Source of the DNA: Caprimulgus europaeus
Lineage: Eukaryota; Chordata; Aves; Caprimulgiformes; Caprimulgidae
Length of the DNA stretch: 64,000 bases
Reading direction: 5' to 3'
Assembly: GCA_907165065.1 (NCBI GenBank)
Contig: OU015523.1
Span: forward strand, 41,653,702-41,717,701
Of this stretch, positions 49,662-62,606 are shown piece after piece. Each line of letters starts with the position of its first letter. Positions within the stretch are counted from its first letter, which is position 1. The translations under genes and the position numbers were made by a program. The notes beneath the pieces were generated by a model. It saw nothing but the letters and a program-made list of their open reading frames with translations, did not search any database and had not been told where the DNA came from.

Positions 49662-52366
49662 GTCAGTGATGTTACCTTTCTTTGGAGAAGTGTCTTTTAC
49701 TTTGATTATTGCCTCCTACCTTAAAATTAACTGGTAGTCCATTTTAAAAAGCTATGTCAGTGTGCTTGGCACTTAACAAAACGGTAGTTATCTTGTCAAA
49801 GAACATGCAGTCTAGGCTGAAAGACAGTCAGATATTCTGTTTCTTTTCATTTCTGTTTAACATCTGCAGTAGTGTCTTCAATTTGAGGAACATAATTTCC
49901 TTTCTGAATTCTAATCTCAAATAATTATAAATTAATGTAAGTATGCTTAATAAGTGCAGTTTGCATGATTACTTCCAATACTAAGAAAGCCTAAAGTATC
50001 TTGATAGCAAATGAAAACAGGGTTTGAAAGAAAGAGGGTAAAAAAAAAAAAAAGAAAGAAAAAGGAGTTTCTGTAGAGAAATAATATGAAAAACATTTTG
50101 AGATAAACATCATTATTTAAGTTTTCTGCTTTTTGTTGGATAGAGTTTTAAGAAAGATAGCATACACATTCTGGAATGGGGTAAGAATTCTGCTGCTTAT
50201 TGGATGCCTTTCCTGTTTATGTGTTTGTTGTTTCAGGCACATAAGAAATATGTTAACTTGCAGTTGCTTAAGTGGGTTTCCTATGAAAGGAGGAACCAGA
50301 GACCAGACAATTGCTTACAGCCCCTACTACTGTCAGTTCACGTGCCTTGCTGTCCGCACTTAGTTGTACTAGCAGATTCCTCACTTCTCCAACACATTCT
50401 TTTTCAAATCCAGCTTTCAGTGCACATATTTTAATGTGTCAGAAGTACTTTGTATTTCAGGCTTTTGTAATTTGCTATCCAGTTATTGGTAACTTGTGTA
50501 TGACACTGAGATGTCAGGATGAATATACGATATTCTGAAGAAAACACCATGTTGTTTGAAAACTGAAAGGTCATTGACTTAAGGAGAGTCAAAAATGTGT
50601 TTGAATTCTGCCAGCATGGTGATAGCCTGATCTTTGATGGAAACTTTTTTTAGTGCTTCCAGGATTCAGATGCTCTAAATACTTATAGTTCTGATGACTT
50701 ACTCTCAGAGAGTGAAAATTATGCAAGTGGCAGGAAAAAACCCATCAATATTTAAGAAAGTTGGACATTTCTGTTGGAAACTATGTGTTCAAATTCTCTT
50801 TGTCTTCTGAACAGTGAAGTGGGAAGTGGATGAATGGTGTTCAAACTGATGTTATTGTTTTTGAATAAGCTCAGTTTGATATTAGCTGTGGATTTTCTAC
50901 TAAGAGCTTCACAATACCATGTTTATTTTACAAAAACTTTGAAGTGCCTGATTGCCCTTTGATTAATTCACAGTTCTTAGTCTAACTCTAACAAAAAATC
51001 TGATATGAGACCATGAGCCTGAAACGTGATTAAAATAGGTTTAGCTTTTTTGACTTGGTTAGGACATCAGACGTAAGAGTTTGTAAACGTCTGTGGAGAG
51101 AGTGATATCCTAAATACTGGTTTGGTTCCTCTAATCTCTCTCTTGCTTTTAAAGCAGCAAAGTTTTAAGCATATCACATCTTACTATCTGTAATTTTTAT
51201 GCTTAAATCTGAAATTGGAAGCACTTGATCCTCTCTAGTAATTATTTTGAAATGTTTCATAGGCCTTTCAAAAAATTTCTGTAAGCTCATTTGCCAAATT
51301 AATAGAACAGTATAGGAAATATTTTGGAACATAAATTTTATTTTTTTAATTTATTCTTTATAACAATGTTCTTACAATAATATGTTCGGCTCTGGCTCAG
51401 GAAATCTCTGGGCAGCAAATTGTTGGAGGCTGGAAGAAACTTAAATTCATTCAGAAACTGTTTCAGAAACATCTTTTATGCTTATCCTGTTCTCATAGTT
51501 TTGGTTTTCCAGCTTTGCCTGCTGGGGGAGATAGGGTGATACCTTCTTATTTCTTGATTTCATAAGTATTTGAGTTTAGTAGCTGTCTAGTTGGGCAGAT
51601 TGTCAATTATTGTTGTTCTTTATTTGTAAGAAAACTGATAGCGATATGAAAGTGAGTACTGACCTGAGCCTGGAGCTGTAAAAACCTAGCACTTGAGTTT
51701 TAAAGGGTGCTATGAATATTGCAGTTCCATACCATGTAAGGGGCAGGAGATACTCTTCTAATGGAGTTAGGGATTTTTCCTGTTGTGAAATTACCTGTTG
51801 GTGTAATATAGCAAACACTGTCTTTCCTAGCTGCCTTCTGTTCTGAGAGTTGGTAGCTGGTTATTCATTACAGCCATCTGTCAGCAAATTGGGTCTTTCT
51901 TCTAAACAGCAAACAAACAAAGGGGTTCTCTTACTCTTCTGTCAAAGCAGTGAGAACACAAAATTGCAAAATAGTGACAAACTAAGTAGGGTGGTTTGTT
52001 GTTGTTTTTTGGGTTTTTTAATGTAAAATGACTGTGGTCAAACTAGGAAATACTCTGCTTACGCTAAACCTGTTCAGCGTCAAATACTAAGAAAACCAGA
52101 ATTGTTTCCATGCAGCATAATTCCACCTCTTTTTATACAGATAAGTTTTCAGGTAGTCTTCAAACAGTTTTTTAGCAAGTTGACTTTTCTTATTCCTCAT
52201 TTGTCATTTTTATTTTTCAAGATGTTTATTAATGCTGTGCACCCTGAGCTTGAATAGGAAGCTGCTAAAGATACTATGTTTTGAGACTACTTCTACTTAA
52301 ACAAGAAGCAAAATAGTATTTCCTGGATTATTAAGTTAATGCTTTCTAATATCTCTTGTTCCAAAG
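49662..52366 (+). other. APOO: APOO intron 6
   Basis: About 2.7 kb, AT-rich, ending TTCCAAAG. A poly(A) run lies near 50041-50053. Nothing else is recognised. Confidence 0.9.
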
Positions 52367-52474
52367 GTTGCTGGTACACAGCTGTATGACTGGAGTCTTC
52401 AGGGGTATATTGCTGTAGAATCTCTTTGGAAGGATAATCCTAAGAAGAAGAAATCTGTGAAAAAAAGTGATAAG
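52367..52474 (+). CDS. APOO: APOO coding exon 7 (residues 162-197)
   Basis: Reads VAGTQLYDWSLQGYIAVESL and then WKDNPKKKK and KSDK, phase 0 at both ends, donor GTAAGA. Human has [20 protein letters not shown] followed by WKENFQK. The YDW and GYI motifs are kept. The lysine-rich tail (KKKKSVKK) is more basic than in human. Confidence 0.95.
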
Positions 52475-53508
52475 GTAAGAAGTCTGAGGAACTTATTTCT
52501 GAATTTACCATTGCATTCTCAGATAAAGTATGTATGAACAATAGTGGTTCTTTCCACTCTGACTCAGCTTTTATTTCTGAAGACAAAGATTTCATTCTGT
52601 CTTTCTAAGCTGTGGAAAAGCATTAAGCTTATTTCAAGTTAAACTTGTAGAAATGCTGTTTAGAAGTTTTCTTTAGTATAATCTACTAAGTGTTTCATAG
52701 GAAAGCTGAGAGTAGTGTGATTGGAATGATAGAGATCAAGAATCTTATGGTCTTTATTTAAAGAATTTTTTTTTAAAGTAATTTAATTTGTTAAGCTGTA
52801 TCTTAAAATCTGAGATAACTTTTTCATTACATACTTATTTGAAAGAGAGAAAATAGAATCTTATTTCCAATTTATTCCCTTTTTTATTATTTGAATGTTC
52901 GGGAATATTTGCTTTAGCATGATGATGTCGTTGTGTGCTGCTCTAGTAAATGTTACTATCTAGTCATAAAAGCAGCAGTTTATAGGGATATGCAGTTTTT
53001 AGGGAATTAATCATAGATAACTAGCTGTGTGGATTAATATTTAAAGCCCTGTTTTAGGAAACTTTGGTTTAATTGGTTCTCATCCAGAAGACTGCCAATA
53101 AAAATTGAGTTTCTTTTGAATCTGCTTTGAACCGAGCATCCTGGCACAGTCGTTGCTGAACGTTTCTGCTTTCTAAATTTCCAGTTGTTAAACAACACCG
53201 TATGAGGAGTCAGACTAACATTCACATATGTGATTTTTTATTTTTTTAAGTTAGAATAACATTTGTCTCTTTTTTTCTGTTCTGCAAGTCACTTCGTTTT
53301 GGTCTGTCTTTACTGTTCTGTGTCATGCTAAGCAGACTGATGTCTTGCCTTTGAGGTGCCTGGATCTGATGACAGAGTAAATGCTAACATAATGGCTTAG
53401 TTTTCTAGGGTTTGGCAAGCACTGAGGTTTCTTTAAGACAATGTTTTTGAATTAACATTGCTCATACAACTAAGTGAATATCTACATGATTCTTTTCAGT
53501 GTTAGAAT

Positions 53509-53560
53509 AGAGCAGATTTCCTTATTCCCCCTACAGAGCAGCTTTCCCTAATCCTCCTAC
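53509..53560. repeat. two-copy tandem duplication, 26-bp unit
   Basis: AGAGCAGATTTCC at 53509 and AGAGCAGCTTTCC at 53535, each ending CCTAC, with a third partial AGAGCA at 53561. The copies differ at about five positions, so this is an older duplication. Confidence 0.8.
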
Positions 53561-53879
53561 AGAGCATCAATGCTGCAGTATGATTTCCTTGTGTACTTCA
53601 CCAGAGACATGAAGCCGTTTTTCCAGCACTCATGCTTATACAATACCACCATTTTAAGACGCATGTGCCTTTAGTTACTTTAAATCTCAGTGTCTCAGCA
53701 AGTGTGCTCTTCCATAGTTAACTTACAGTCAGCAAAGTAGTTGTGCTAAGTTTACGTTGTATTGGTACCTATTTGCTTATATGTTTGTGTGTGTTAAAAC
53801 AGTGTATATTAAAACTTTATATTAGAATTTAAAAAATATATATGTATGTATATGTAAGGTATATTATATTTCTATATAA

Positions 53880-54369
53880 AACCACAGAGTGGTTGAGGTT
53901 GGAAGGGAACTCTGGAGATGATCTGGTCCAACTCCCCTGCTCAACTGGGGCCACCTCAAGCCAGTTGTCCAGGACTCTGCCCAGATGGCGCTTGAGTATC
54001 TCCAAGGTTGGAGACTGCAACCTCCCTGGGCAACCTGTGCCAGGGCTCAGTCACTCTCACAGTGAGAATGTGTTTCTTCATGTTCAGATGGACCCTCCCG
54101 TGTCTCAGTTTGTGCCCATTGCCCCTTGTCCTGTCACTGGGCACCACTGAAAAGAGCCTGACTGTGTTCTCTGTGCACCCTCCCTTCAGGTATTTTTATA
54201 GATTGATGAGATCCCCCTGAGCCTTCTCTTCTGCAGGCTGAACAGTTCCAGCTCTCTCAGTCTCTCCTCAAAGGATTCGTTCCAGTCTCTTTGTGGCCCC
54301 TTGCTGGACTCTATCCAGTATGTCTGTGTCTGTCTTATACGGGGGAGCCCAGAACTGGACACAGTACTT
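53880..54369 (-). mobile_element. CR1 LINE, 5'-truncated, diverged
   Basis: ACCACAGAGTGGTTGAGGTT then GGAAGGGAACTCTGGAGATG, GCTCAACTGGGGCCACCTCA, CCTGGGCAACCTGTGCCAGG and CAGGCTGAACAGTTCCAGCT, ending AGAACTGGACACAGTACTT. This is the reverse complement of a CR1 3' end of another subfamily. Minus-strand translation over 53956-54147 shows the LNMKKHILTVRV and WHRLPREV hallmarks of the CR1 ORF2 C-terminus. Antisense to APOO. Confidence 0.94.
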
Positions 54370-57300
54370 AAACTTTGTCTGTAAAGTTGGTCAAACATAA
54401 TACACAACTGTAGTGAAATTGCAGGATTTTAGTTTTGTGTGTCTATAGTTGTTTGCTTCTACAGATTGATAGATGTTATGACTGGATGGGAATGTCCAGT
54501 AGAGCAATACACAGTGATATCATTATGTTAGAGCAAATATTCATAAATATTCCCCCTCAAAAAATCAGAAATAAGATTCTATTTTGCTGCTTCCAATGCA
54601 TTTTGCATTCTACAAAATGCTACCAAGTTTCAAAATAAGTGCAGTGTGATTAATTAATGATATTAGTTGAAGATTAGCACTGACTTGTGAAAAAATTAGA
54701 ACTTGTTTTAGTGAATCATTAAATTTATAATTTATTATAAATAATAAATTTATAACCTGCCTGAAGGTTCTGGAGTTAAGTATCTTATTGATGGTTTTGG
54801 TTTTTATCTACTAGACGTTTCTGTTACCCCACAGGAGCAAGCTGTCTTTGTAGTTGTACCTCTTGGATACAGATAAGCAAACTGGCTTCTAGGAAATAGA
54901 TGTAGGTGGCTCAGTGAAGCAGAGCGTAAGAGACTGGAGAACTGTGTGAGTGGATTAAATCTGTGCCAGGGAGAGCCTGTAAGGTTTTAAGGGATTTTTT
55001 TTAACTGCTGCTTAAAGAAATAAAAGTTCAGGTGCGTAACGTAAAGCTTTTGTGGTTTTACACTCGCTTCTAAACTCACTGCAGCTTTAATTCCTGATTT
55101 CTAAGCAACTCTGCTTGTTCTGTTGGTACAAACTGCTGCCCTAGCTGCAGGCTGCTTCCCATCTCTCATTTTAGTTGCTTAATGTAGCCTGGCAAAACTA
55201 ACAGGTGATGTGAAAACAACTTTGAACCAGCAGAAAGTCTTGGCCTTTCACTGTGGACCTCCTGACTGAGCTGTAGCTCACAACTGGTAACAGTCCGTAC
55301 TCGTTTGACAGTGATGTATAGCTTCTGGGTTGCTGTAAACCAGAAGTCCTATCCAACCAGGATAAGGATATTTTCAACCCAGAAACCCAAAATGTGAGGG
55401 AGGTAGCCACTCAGAGAGAGGTGCTTTGGAGAGGTAATTGTGCTTGAAGAGACTGCAGGTATGGGACCGAGTTCCCTAGGTGGGTCTAGGTGTGGGACCA
55501 GTTCCAAACAAGCTAGATTGGAGAAATGTTCACGTATGCTGTCAGTTGCCAAGAGTGGTGGTGCTCATCCTGTATTGGCCCTAGGCGCTTCAGTGAATGC
55601 ACTTGTATAGCTCTCTGAATAAACAAAGGTTAGTTATTCGTACTGTACCTTTCCTAAAACCTAGGATGTCAAAAAGTATCTCAAAAAAATAGGCAACATT
55701 AAAATATTTCAGAAAGACAAACTGAGAGCATAAGTAAAAATTAGCTGAGCTTTTTATTTTTTTGTGTCCCAGGCTTTCAAAGGAAACATGTGGTTGTTAT
55801 TGAAAGGCAAACACTTTTGGAGCTTTCATCTTATTATCAGGCTTATTCAAGCACTTGCTACCTCAGCAGAAAAACAAACGACATGCAAAATTGCAGAGAC
55901 CACTAAGTAAACACACTTCTTTCTCTTCCTCCTTGCAGAATCTTTAAATCACACCCCTTAGTTACCAAAATATGTTGTTTGCACAGAGGAGTGAAATGCC
56001 ATTGAATGGTTTCCTCCTGAAGTTCATCTAATTTATCAGATATCGTTAATGTTTAAGTGTTTCCATTTAACTTCATGGGTTAGGCAAGGTACAAAAATCC
56101 TGTTGACTCAGATGAAGAAGCACTGTGCACTTGATGAGATTGCCTGCATTTCAGATGTTCAGTGATCTGTTACCACTGGAGTATACAGCCTCATTGTTTC
56201 TTTGTCCTTTGAAGTTGTTAAAGAGAGGGTATTGTCTCCTGGGTGTCCAGAGAAGCTGAACAGCAGTTGTAAAATGTCACATGCTTTTGAAGTCACTGGA
56301 ATGTGAACTGAAAAGTATTTCTCGTGGAAGAAGTCAGCTCTGATACTTCCTTTGGTCTGTGCTGGTGAAGCAGTATAAAATACATAGTTGAGAATTTCAG
56401 GGGGTAGAGGTGGGTTTGGGTTTTTTCTTGTTTTGGTTTAGTTGTTTTGAGATTTTTTGAGATAGTGTTGTGATGTTCTATCAGGATGTGGTCTGTCACA
56501 GCTCATAATGAAGACCTCTACTTTTTTTTTTATACACAGAAGCACTGGTATGTCCCTAACATGAGATATGAGAGGTGAAGTCTACCCTAGAAGAACTTTT
56601 TCTGGCTGTTTCTAAAGCTGTGTAGTTATACTAATGCAAAAAAGTACTTTTTGTTCATACAGATTATCAGATCCACCAAATCAGTATCAACAGAAGTGTC
56701 ATGGAAGAAAATGAATTCTTCTATTGTACTAAAATTGGCAAAGCATTTTAGGATAGATTCTGGGACTCGTCTCTTAATTTGACAGCCCTGTGAATTGGGT
56801 TGTTTTTGTATATTCTTGTTGTCCTACTAGGCAGCTAGATTCCTTAACTAGTAAAGGCAAATACAAATGTTATTCCTGAGTTGCTGTTACAGCAGATGTA
56901 ACTCATTTCGTGAAACCGTGCCAGAGCAAAAGATGTTACTTTTTGTTTTTCTGACATTCACTCTAGCATTTTCCTGTTGCTACACAAACGATTCTTGAAA
57001 ATAGTCAAGCGATATATGGGTGGCTCTTCTTGGCTTGTGTTAATTTGTTGTGTTGCTCATAATTTGTTTGATAGTCATAGGTACCACAGCTGTGCATGAC
57101 TTCATGTTTGTGCAGCAATGTGTCATTAAAATAGATGTGGTATGTCAATTTTCTCAAGGTTTTATGAAACAAAAACCTGTGCCAAATTGAAGTCATATCA
57201 ACTGAAATCTTAAGTTCTGCAGAGAAAGATGAATTCCAGGACCTTCTGCTGCTACATTTCAAAACACTGTGGCTGGAGCCTCTCCGTAGAGCAAGTTTGT

Positions 57301-58915
57301 GTGATAAGGTTTTGAATGTGATGTTTACAGTGTAGCATTCTGGTATCCCAAAGCTGGCTTGTTGAAGGAGCCAGCTCTTACAGGGTGTCAGGGTGAAAGC
57401 CCTCTGCTAAAACTATACCAGTACCATAAGGAAAAATCAGTGTTCACTTTTTTTATTTCCAAAAGGATGAAACATTTTCCTAATAAGAGACAGCAGAAGT
57501 AGTTATTCAGCTTCTGTATACTTTATCTTGATATAAGGTGGACAACTTTTCTACTTCTTCCCCCAGGTAGAGGAGATGGTAGAAGAAATGTCACCATCTT
57601 GTTGGGGGATCGGTAATATTTTAAGGGTTTTATCTTCTGAAAATCTTTTGCTTACTTGAGTGAACTTTACTCACAATAAGTAATTCCACAAAAATCAGTG
57701 AAACTTGTATTAACATTTATATTATCAGATTGTAAATGTCCAGGGACGTGATGGAAATGTAAGATGTGTCCCTCAAACCTTGTTTATTGTAAACTTAGCT
57801 TGCAAAGTTCGTGGAGAATCATACCAACTTATGCCTTTATGCTGGTTTTTTTGAATGACGTGTTTGAAACCCTTTTCAGTAGCCTCAAGTGGCATCCAGC
57901 TTTCATTACTGGAGTTTTGCTATTATGAAGGCTAATACACTGCATTACCTTCATCTAGTTTTTGTGAGTAACTGGTCCCTCTGCTCTGCCCAGTAATACC
58001 ATAGTTCATGCAAGATCATCTTTTTCTACATTTCTTTTCTTCTACACTTTTCTGCCTTCCAGTGTCTACAGAAGTGTTGAACTAGCCGAACTGTTAAGCC
58101 AGTGAGTTGCAGCTTCTTTTTTGCAGCATAAACTTAAGGACTGCGATTTTCTCTACAAAGGATTATAACTTCTTTACAGAAAACTGCTTAAAGATCAGTG
58201 TTTCAGAGCCACAGTTCAATGCATGCTGCCTGTAAGTTTCTAACAATCAGGTCCTGTTTGTCAGTCAGCTCATTTGATGTTTATTTTCATGAAGTGCAGC
58301 TTTTTTGCCCTTCCTCTTCTGCCTCTGGTTTCAGTACTTCCATAATTTGTACTGTTGTATTGTGCTGTAGGGTTGTTACTTCTCATACTGTAATGACTTT
58401 GTCTTCAAGTGGCAAGGGCGTGTGTTATGGCACCAAGTCACTTAAACCCAGGTTTTGTTCCAGCCAGTGAGCTAATAAGTACTGAAACATGTAAAAAACC
58501 CCAATTTTCTTCAGTTAGTTCCCACTTTGTCTTTTCTTTATACCACCCAAAGACTTTTGCTGTATTTTCAGCTATTCTGGATTCTTTCTCTTCCCCCAAC
58601 ACTGAATTGGGCACCCCTTGTTTTTACTGACATGGCCAAAATGTGAAAAAACAGAACAGCAGCACTAGAACTCTTAAAAACACCCTCCTTTTCAGGCCTC
58701 GTGCCTTTCTTCATATGTGTGCTCTTTCACATTTTGCTCTAATCAGTAATAAGATCTTACAGGAAACCGACTTTTTCTTCCCCTTGGTGTCTGTCATTGA
58801 TTGTTTAAACAGCTTAAGAGATTGAATAAGCCACTCTTGTGGCTTATTGCTTGGTTTTCGTTCCTGCCTGGTCTGTTGATGGACACCATCTGTGACTTAC
58901 CAATACTAACATGTA

Positions 58916-58916
<1 letters not shown>

Positions 58917-58943
<27 letters not shown>
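58917..58943. repeat. (TA)n microsatellite
   Basis: A pure AT/TA dinucleotide run of about 27 bases in APOO intron 7. It is followed by further AT-rich palindromic DNA and is likely to be length-variable. Confidence 0.92.
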
Positions 58944-58946
<3 letters not shown>

Positions 58947-58961
58947 AATTTTTAATGTACA

Positions 58962-58992
58962 GATATATTTTTATTACACATAAAAATATATC
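58962..58992. repeat. AT-rich perfect inverted repeat (13-bp arms)
   Basis: GATATATTTTTAT at 58962-58974 and its exact reverse complement ATAAAAATATATC at 58980-58992, spacer TACAC. It lies next to the TA microsatellite and can form a hairpin or cruciform. Confidence 0.9.
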
Positions 58993-61579
58993 AATATTTA
59001 AAATATATCTGTGTCTCTATGGCTATCTGTGTATTTTATTACATGCTAGCTGGTGACAGAGTACTTCCAAGTCTGCTCAGCTTTGGTTACTTGTTTCCTG
59101 CACTTACTCAGAATAAGCATCAAGGAAATTGTGGACCCAAACTTTCTTCACCTGAAAGTTGTGGAAGTTGTGATGTCAGCATGTTACCTGTCAGCATCAG
59201 GCACTGTGACAGTAGCAAACTTTCAATTGTACTTTAAGAGGAGAGTTTTTAAGTCACTTGTGTTTTAAGCATACTTTATAACACAAGATAAGCAGCTGAG
59301 AGAGCATCTTTCTACAACAAACGCTTCAAAGAGTTGTCTTTGGTAGCTTCTGAACAGATAAGCAAAAGGTTGGTCATCTGAACTAACAGATAAACATCTG
59401 CTTCTGACAGAAAATACTGTTCACTGTTATATGCTTCCTTTTACTGTTTGGTGGTGAGTAAAACTTGTAAATATTATTCTTTTGGATTGGATCCATAGTG
59501 CAGGCAGTGGTGAATTTAAATGTGTTAGAGCTGGGAACGACAGAAGCTACTCTACAAAAAGTTGGAGCTCTTTAGGACAACTTAGAGTAACATTTTTAGA
59601 AGTGCTTCCTATCTCTGCAAGAGTTAAGTTCAAGCTCAGCTAAAAATAAAAGAAGGAGAGCGAGTTATTGATTGACTGGGGGAAGATGAATAAGGTAAAC
59701 CAGTGACGTTCTCTTTATTCCAAGCAATACATTGCAAACAAAAGAGGACAGAAGAAAAGGTAAATTATTAATCTGTGAGCCCAGGTGAGCCTTTGTTTTT
59801 CTTTGGCAGCTGCTGTTTTTTTTTCTGGTGGTCAGGCTCTACTTTTCAAGAGTTTTCCATTAGCATGAGAGAGATGTATGCCTACCTTTGGAGCTATTTA
59901 TAAGTGTGAAGGGGTCTGGCTGTCTGCAAAACTTTCTCAGAGCAACAGAAACTAACTTCTGCATCAGACAAGGCTGTAATGTGAGAAAAAAGCCACCCCA
60001 CATTTGTTTTTTTGACATTAGGCTAGGTTGCTTTTGGGCATTTTTCTCTGTATGGAAGGAAAATGCTCACAGAAATCACTGCATTTGTTTTTTTTAAGCT
60101 TGTCATCGAAAATTTGGGTCTCAGTATATCTCTGTTAGATACTGTGAGCTGAGTTGGAGTGTCTTTTAACCACTCATGTAAACATTATTATTACAGTCGC
60201 CTTAGTTCCGGTATTATTTTCAATTTGGAATAATGATGGGTTTTGTTTGGGTTTTTTTAATCCCATGGTATCCCAATTTTTTAAACACTTTACTAATGAA
60301 TGAGTTACGGAAATTTTTTTATCAATCACCTTTCAGTTGAAACTGTCAGACAGGTAAGAATGCTGCAAAATATTTCCCCTCCTGCTGTGGGACAGAGCGC
60401 TGATGTGAGAACTCCTCTGGCCGCCCAGATACATTATCAAGTGGTTGTGTTAGGCCAGAAAGTGGGAAGACCGTCTTGAATGTGTGCCTACTTCTAATTA
60501 CGAAGGGCATCATGGCCCAGAGGAGGTCTGTCTTCTGGGTCACTGATTTAAACACATTTTTTGCTTCTGATCTGGTTTTGAGTGTGACCAGAGGGCTTTG
60601 ACACTTTGTTGTAAAATTAGGTGTGTTTATTTCCTGTGCCAGCTCAAAGGACGTCCCTTTCTGGCTATGCGCGTTACTGCTTGGTCAGTCTCACTGTTTA
60701 CATAGTGGGCATGGACAGTGGATGGAGTTAAAAAAACTTCTTAATTGCTAATTCAGCAAATGAGTTTGTGTGAGGAATGGCAATTTAGTGGTGGATTGGC
60801 TTGAATTAAGTAATTCCAGATTAATAGATGTAGTCAAGACAAGTCGTGTGATGGGATCTACTGAGCTCACAGAAACAAAGGAACTGAGCAAGGCCCCTGT
60901 TTTCCTGGACATTTGTGTGTGTGTTGCTTTGGGTTTTTTCCTCTTTCAGGAGAAAATAATAAAAAAGCTTATCTAGATGGTATTTGCTTCTTAAAAGTTA
61001 AAACAAGCAAGTAGGAAAACATAGAACTCTCTGCGAACAACTTATTTTTAGTTCCTTTGTTCACGATTGAGTAATCCCTGAGATGAGGCATCGTGAGTCA
61101 GATTATTCATTATAAATTGTAGTAAAATGTCGTAATTTACAAGTTCCTGTGCAGGAAAATTATGGAGTAGATCATTATTTTGAAATGGGTGTGGTTTGTG
61201 GATGTGATTTCCTATACTATTAAATATCCAGGGTAGAGATCAAAACAAAATGGATTTTTGAAAGAATGAATTACCTTTTAAAGGTCTTGCTACACATATT
61301 TTGAATAAGAAATTAAATAATTATCTTCATAATTAAATCTTGATGTATTGAGTCCATATCTCCAGCACAGCGTATGCAGAGTCTCACAGACTCAGTGCCT
61401 TATTCATAGTAGTAAATTTGTGCTGGGACATAAATTTGACCCATCCTATGACATGTTTATGTTTACCAGTCTCTTCTGTCTTATTTTGGTACATTTTTCA
61501 ATCACATTTAAATCATATTGGTAAAAATATCTTTTTAGAATAAAAAGAAAATGCCATTTAATTTTAATGGGTAGAATTT

Positions 61580-62015
61580 AAGAATCATTCAGGCTGGGTG
61601 CGACCTCTGATCTTTAATCCAATGTCCTGTTAAAAGCAGAGACATCTTTGAAGTTGGATTTGGTGGCTCGGGCCTTGTGCAGTCAAGTGCAGAATATTTT
61701 CAAAGATGTAACTTGAAAAAGCTCTCTCGAAAATCTGCTCCAGTGCTTAGTGAGTGGTGTGATACATATTTGTTTTCTCCTCCCTTAGATCTAATAGAAA
61801 TTTGCCATACTCCTGTGTCCTTTGCTCCACGTCCTTTTGGTGTAAACCTCTGAGAAAAGCCCAGCTCTTCCAGATATGTAAATGCCCATTAAGGAACTGT
61901 GGATAGCAATTAGGTTCCCCCTTTGTCTGGTCTCCTCCGGGCTGAGCAGACCCACATCTCTCAGCCTGTCCTTGCGTGTCACGTGCTCCAGTCCCCCAGC
62001 CACGTGTGTGGCCCT
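61580..62015 (-). mobile_element. ancient CR1 LINE relic
   Basis: The right part is clear: GGGCTGAGCAGACCCACATC, CTCTCAGCCTGTCCTTGCGT and GTGCTCCAGTCCCCCAGCCA are the reverse complement of a CR1 region preserved in old subfamilies. The left part (GAATCATTCAGGCTGGGTGC GACCTCTG) is a badly decayed match to the 3' end. The element is therefore old, on the minus strand, and antisense to APOO. The left limit is a guess. Confidence 0.7.
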
Positions 62016-62537
62016 TTAAGCATTTCTTAAATTGATATCTAGTTAAAACTATAATCAAGCGCCTGTTCGTTACAGCATACTTGGCAAATAGATAGACCAG
62101 ATGCTCTAACAAGCCTCTCTGCAGTCTTTGATTCCTATCAGTTATTTCAGGGAAAGTGTGAGAGCGCTCTCAAAGGATACGTACTAAAAGAGACCTATTG
62201 TATAAATCCACACAGAATTCAGAGAATGCAAAATAGCAGCTACTCTGTGGGAATTCATCCTCTGTTATTAGTGCAGGCAAAATCAGTCAATTAAAACATT
62301 TCTGTTGAACTACTTGTTCTTTCAAATCCTTTAATTGTGCAGCTAACTACAGGAAGACTAACATCTAGAAAACGTTTGGGAGATCATATTTGAGTATATT
62401 ATACTGAATTAGTCTCATCAACCACTTGATTTTGCAAGAAGTTTTGTTCAGTTTTTGAAGAGGGTTTCTGTTTTAGCAAAAACATTAATCATTGATTCTC
62501 TCAATTGAAATTTTGTGCCTATTTTTCCCTCCTCAAG

Positions 62538-62606
62538 GGTGATGGAGATGGTGACAAGCCCCTGGAAATCCATGCTGCTTCAAATGAAGAGCGAGCACAG
62601 AAGTAG
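62538..62606 (+). CDS. APOO: APOO coding exon 8 (residues 198-219, stop)
   Basis: After a strong pyrimidine tract and CTCAAG the exon reads in phase 0: GDGDGDKPLEIHAAS and further charged residues to QK, then TAG 62604-62606. This tail of 22 residues is acidic then mixed-charge and does not clearly match the end of human APOO (NVKNSPGTK), though terminal exons of this gene are known to be less conserved. The phase fits, the acceptor is strong, and no other candidate was seen. A splice donor-like CAG/GTAAAAG follows at 62637. Confidence 0.75.
   Translation, partial: GDGDGDKPLEIHAASNEERAQK

Larger units (their letters stand above)
52475..62537 (+). other. APOO: APOO intron 7
   Basis: About 10 kb, the largest APOO intron, AT-rich, ending with a long pyrimidine tract and CTCAAG. 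It contains a 26-bp tandem duplication (53509-53560), two CR1 copies (53880-54369 and 61580-62015), a TA microsatellite with a hairpin (58917-58992), and many chance open frames. No further exon was recognised, but a small alternative exon cannot be excluded by eye. Confidence 0.8.
34765..62606 (+). other. APOO: APOO (MIC26) gene span, eight coding exons
   Basis: APOO (MIC26) is a subunit of MICOS, the inner mitochondrial membrane complex that shapes crista junctions. It works with its paralogue APOOL (MIC27) and MIC10. The exon phases join without gap: 9+111+120+55+96+92+108+69 bases make 660, a 219-residue protein. It matches human APOO along its length: start [46 protein letters not shown], and LYDWSLQGYI. 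APOOL is excluded because its start and its loop and C-terminal segments differ. Human APOO has 198 residues; the extra length here is mainly a longer, charged C-terminus. Predicted from sequence: an N-terminal hydrophobic/targeting segment (residues about 4-24), then two membrane segments (about 115-130, glycine-rich, and 138-160) joined by the basic loop SKIKK. Confidence 0.94.

Noticed and set aside
34765-62606. Alternative identity APOOL (MIC27) instead of APOO (MIC26)
   Set aside because: The MFK start, EPYTAWCQ, the [10 protein letters not shown] loop and the LYDW/GYI segment match APOO, and the protein is 219 residues where human APOOL has about 268. The nearby KLHL15 also fits APOO synteny.
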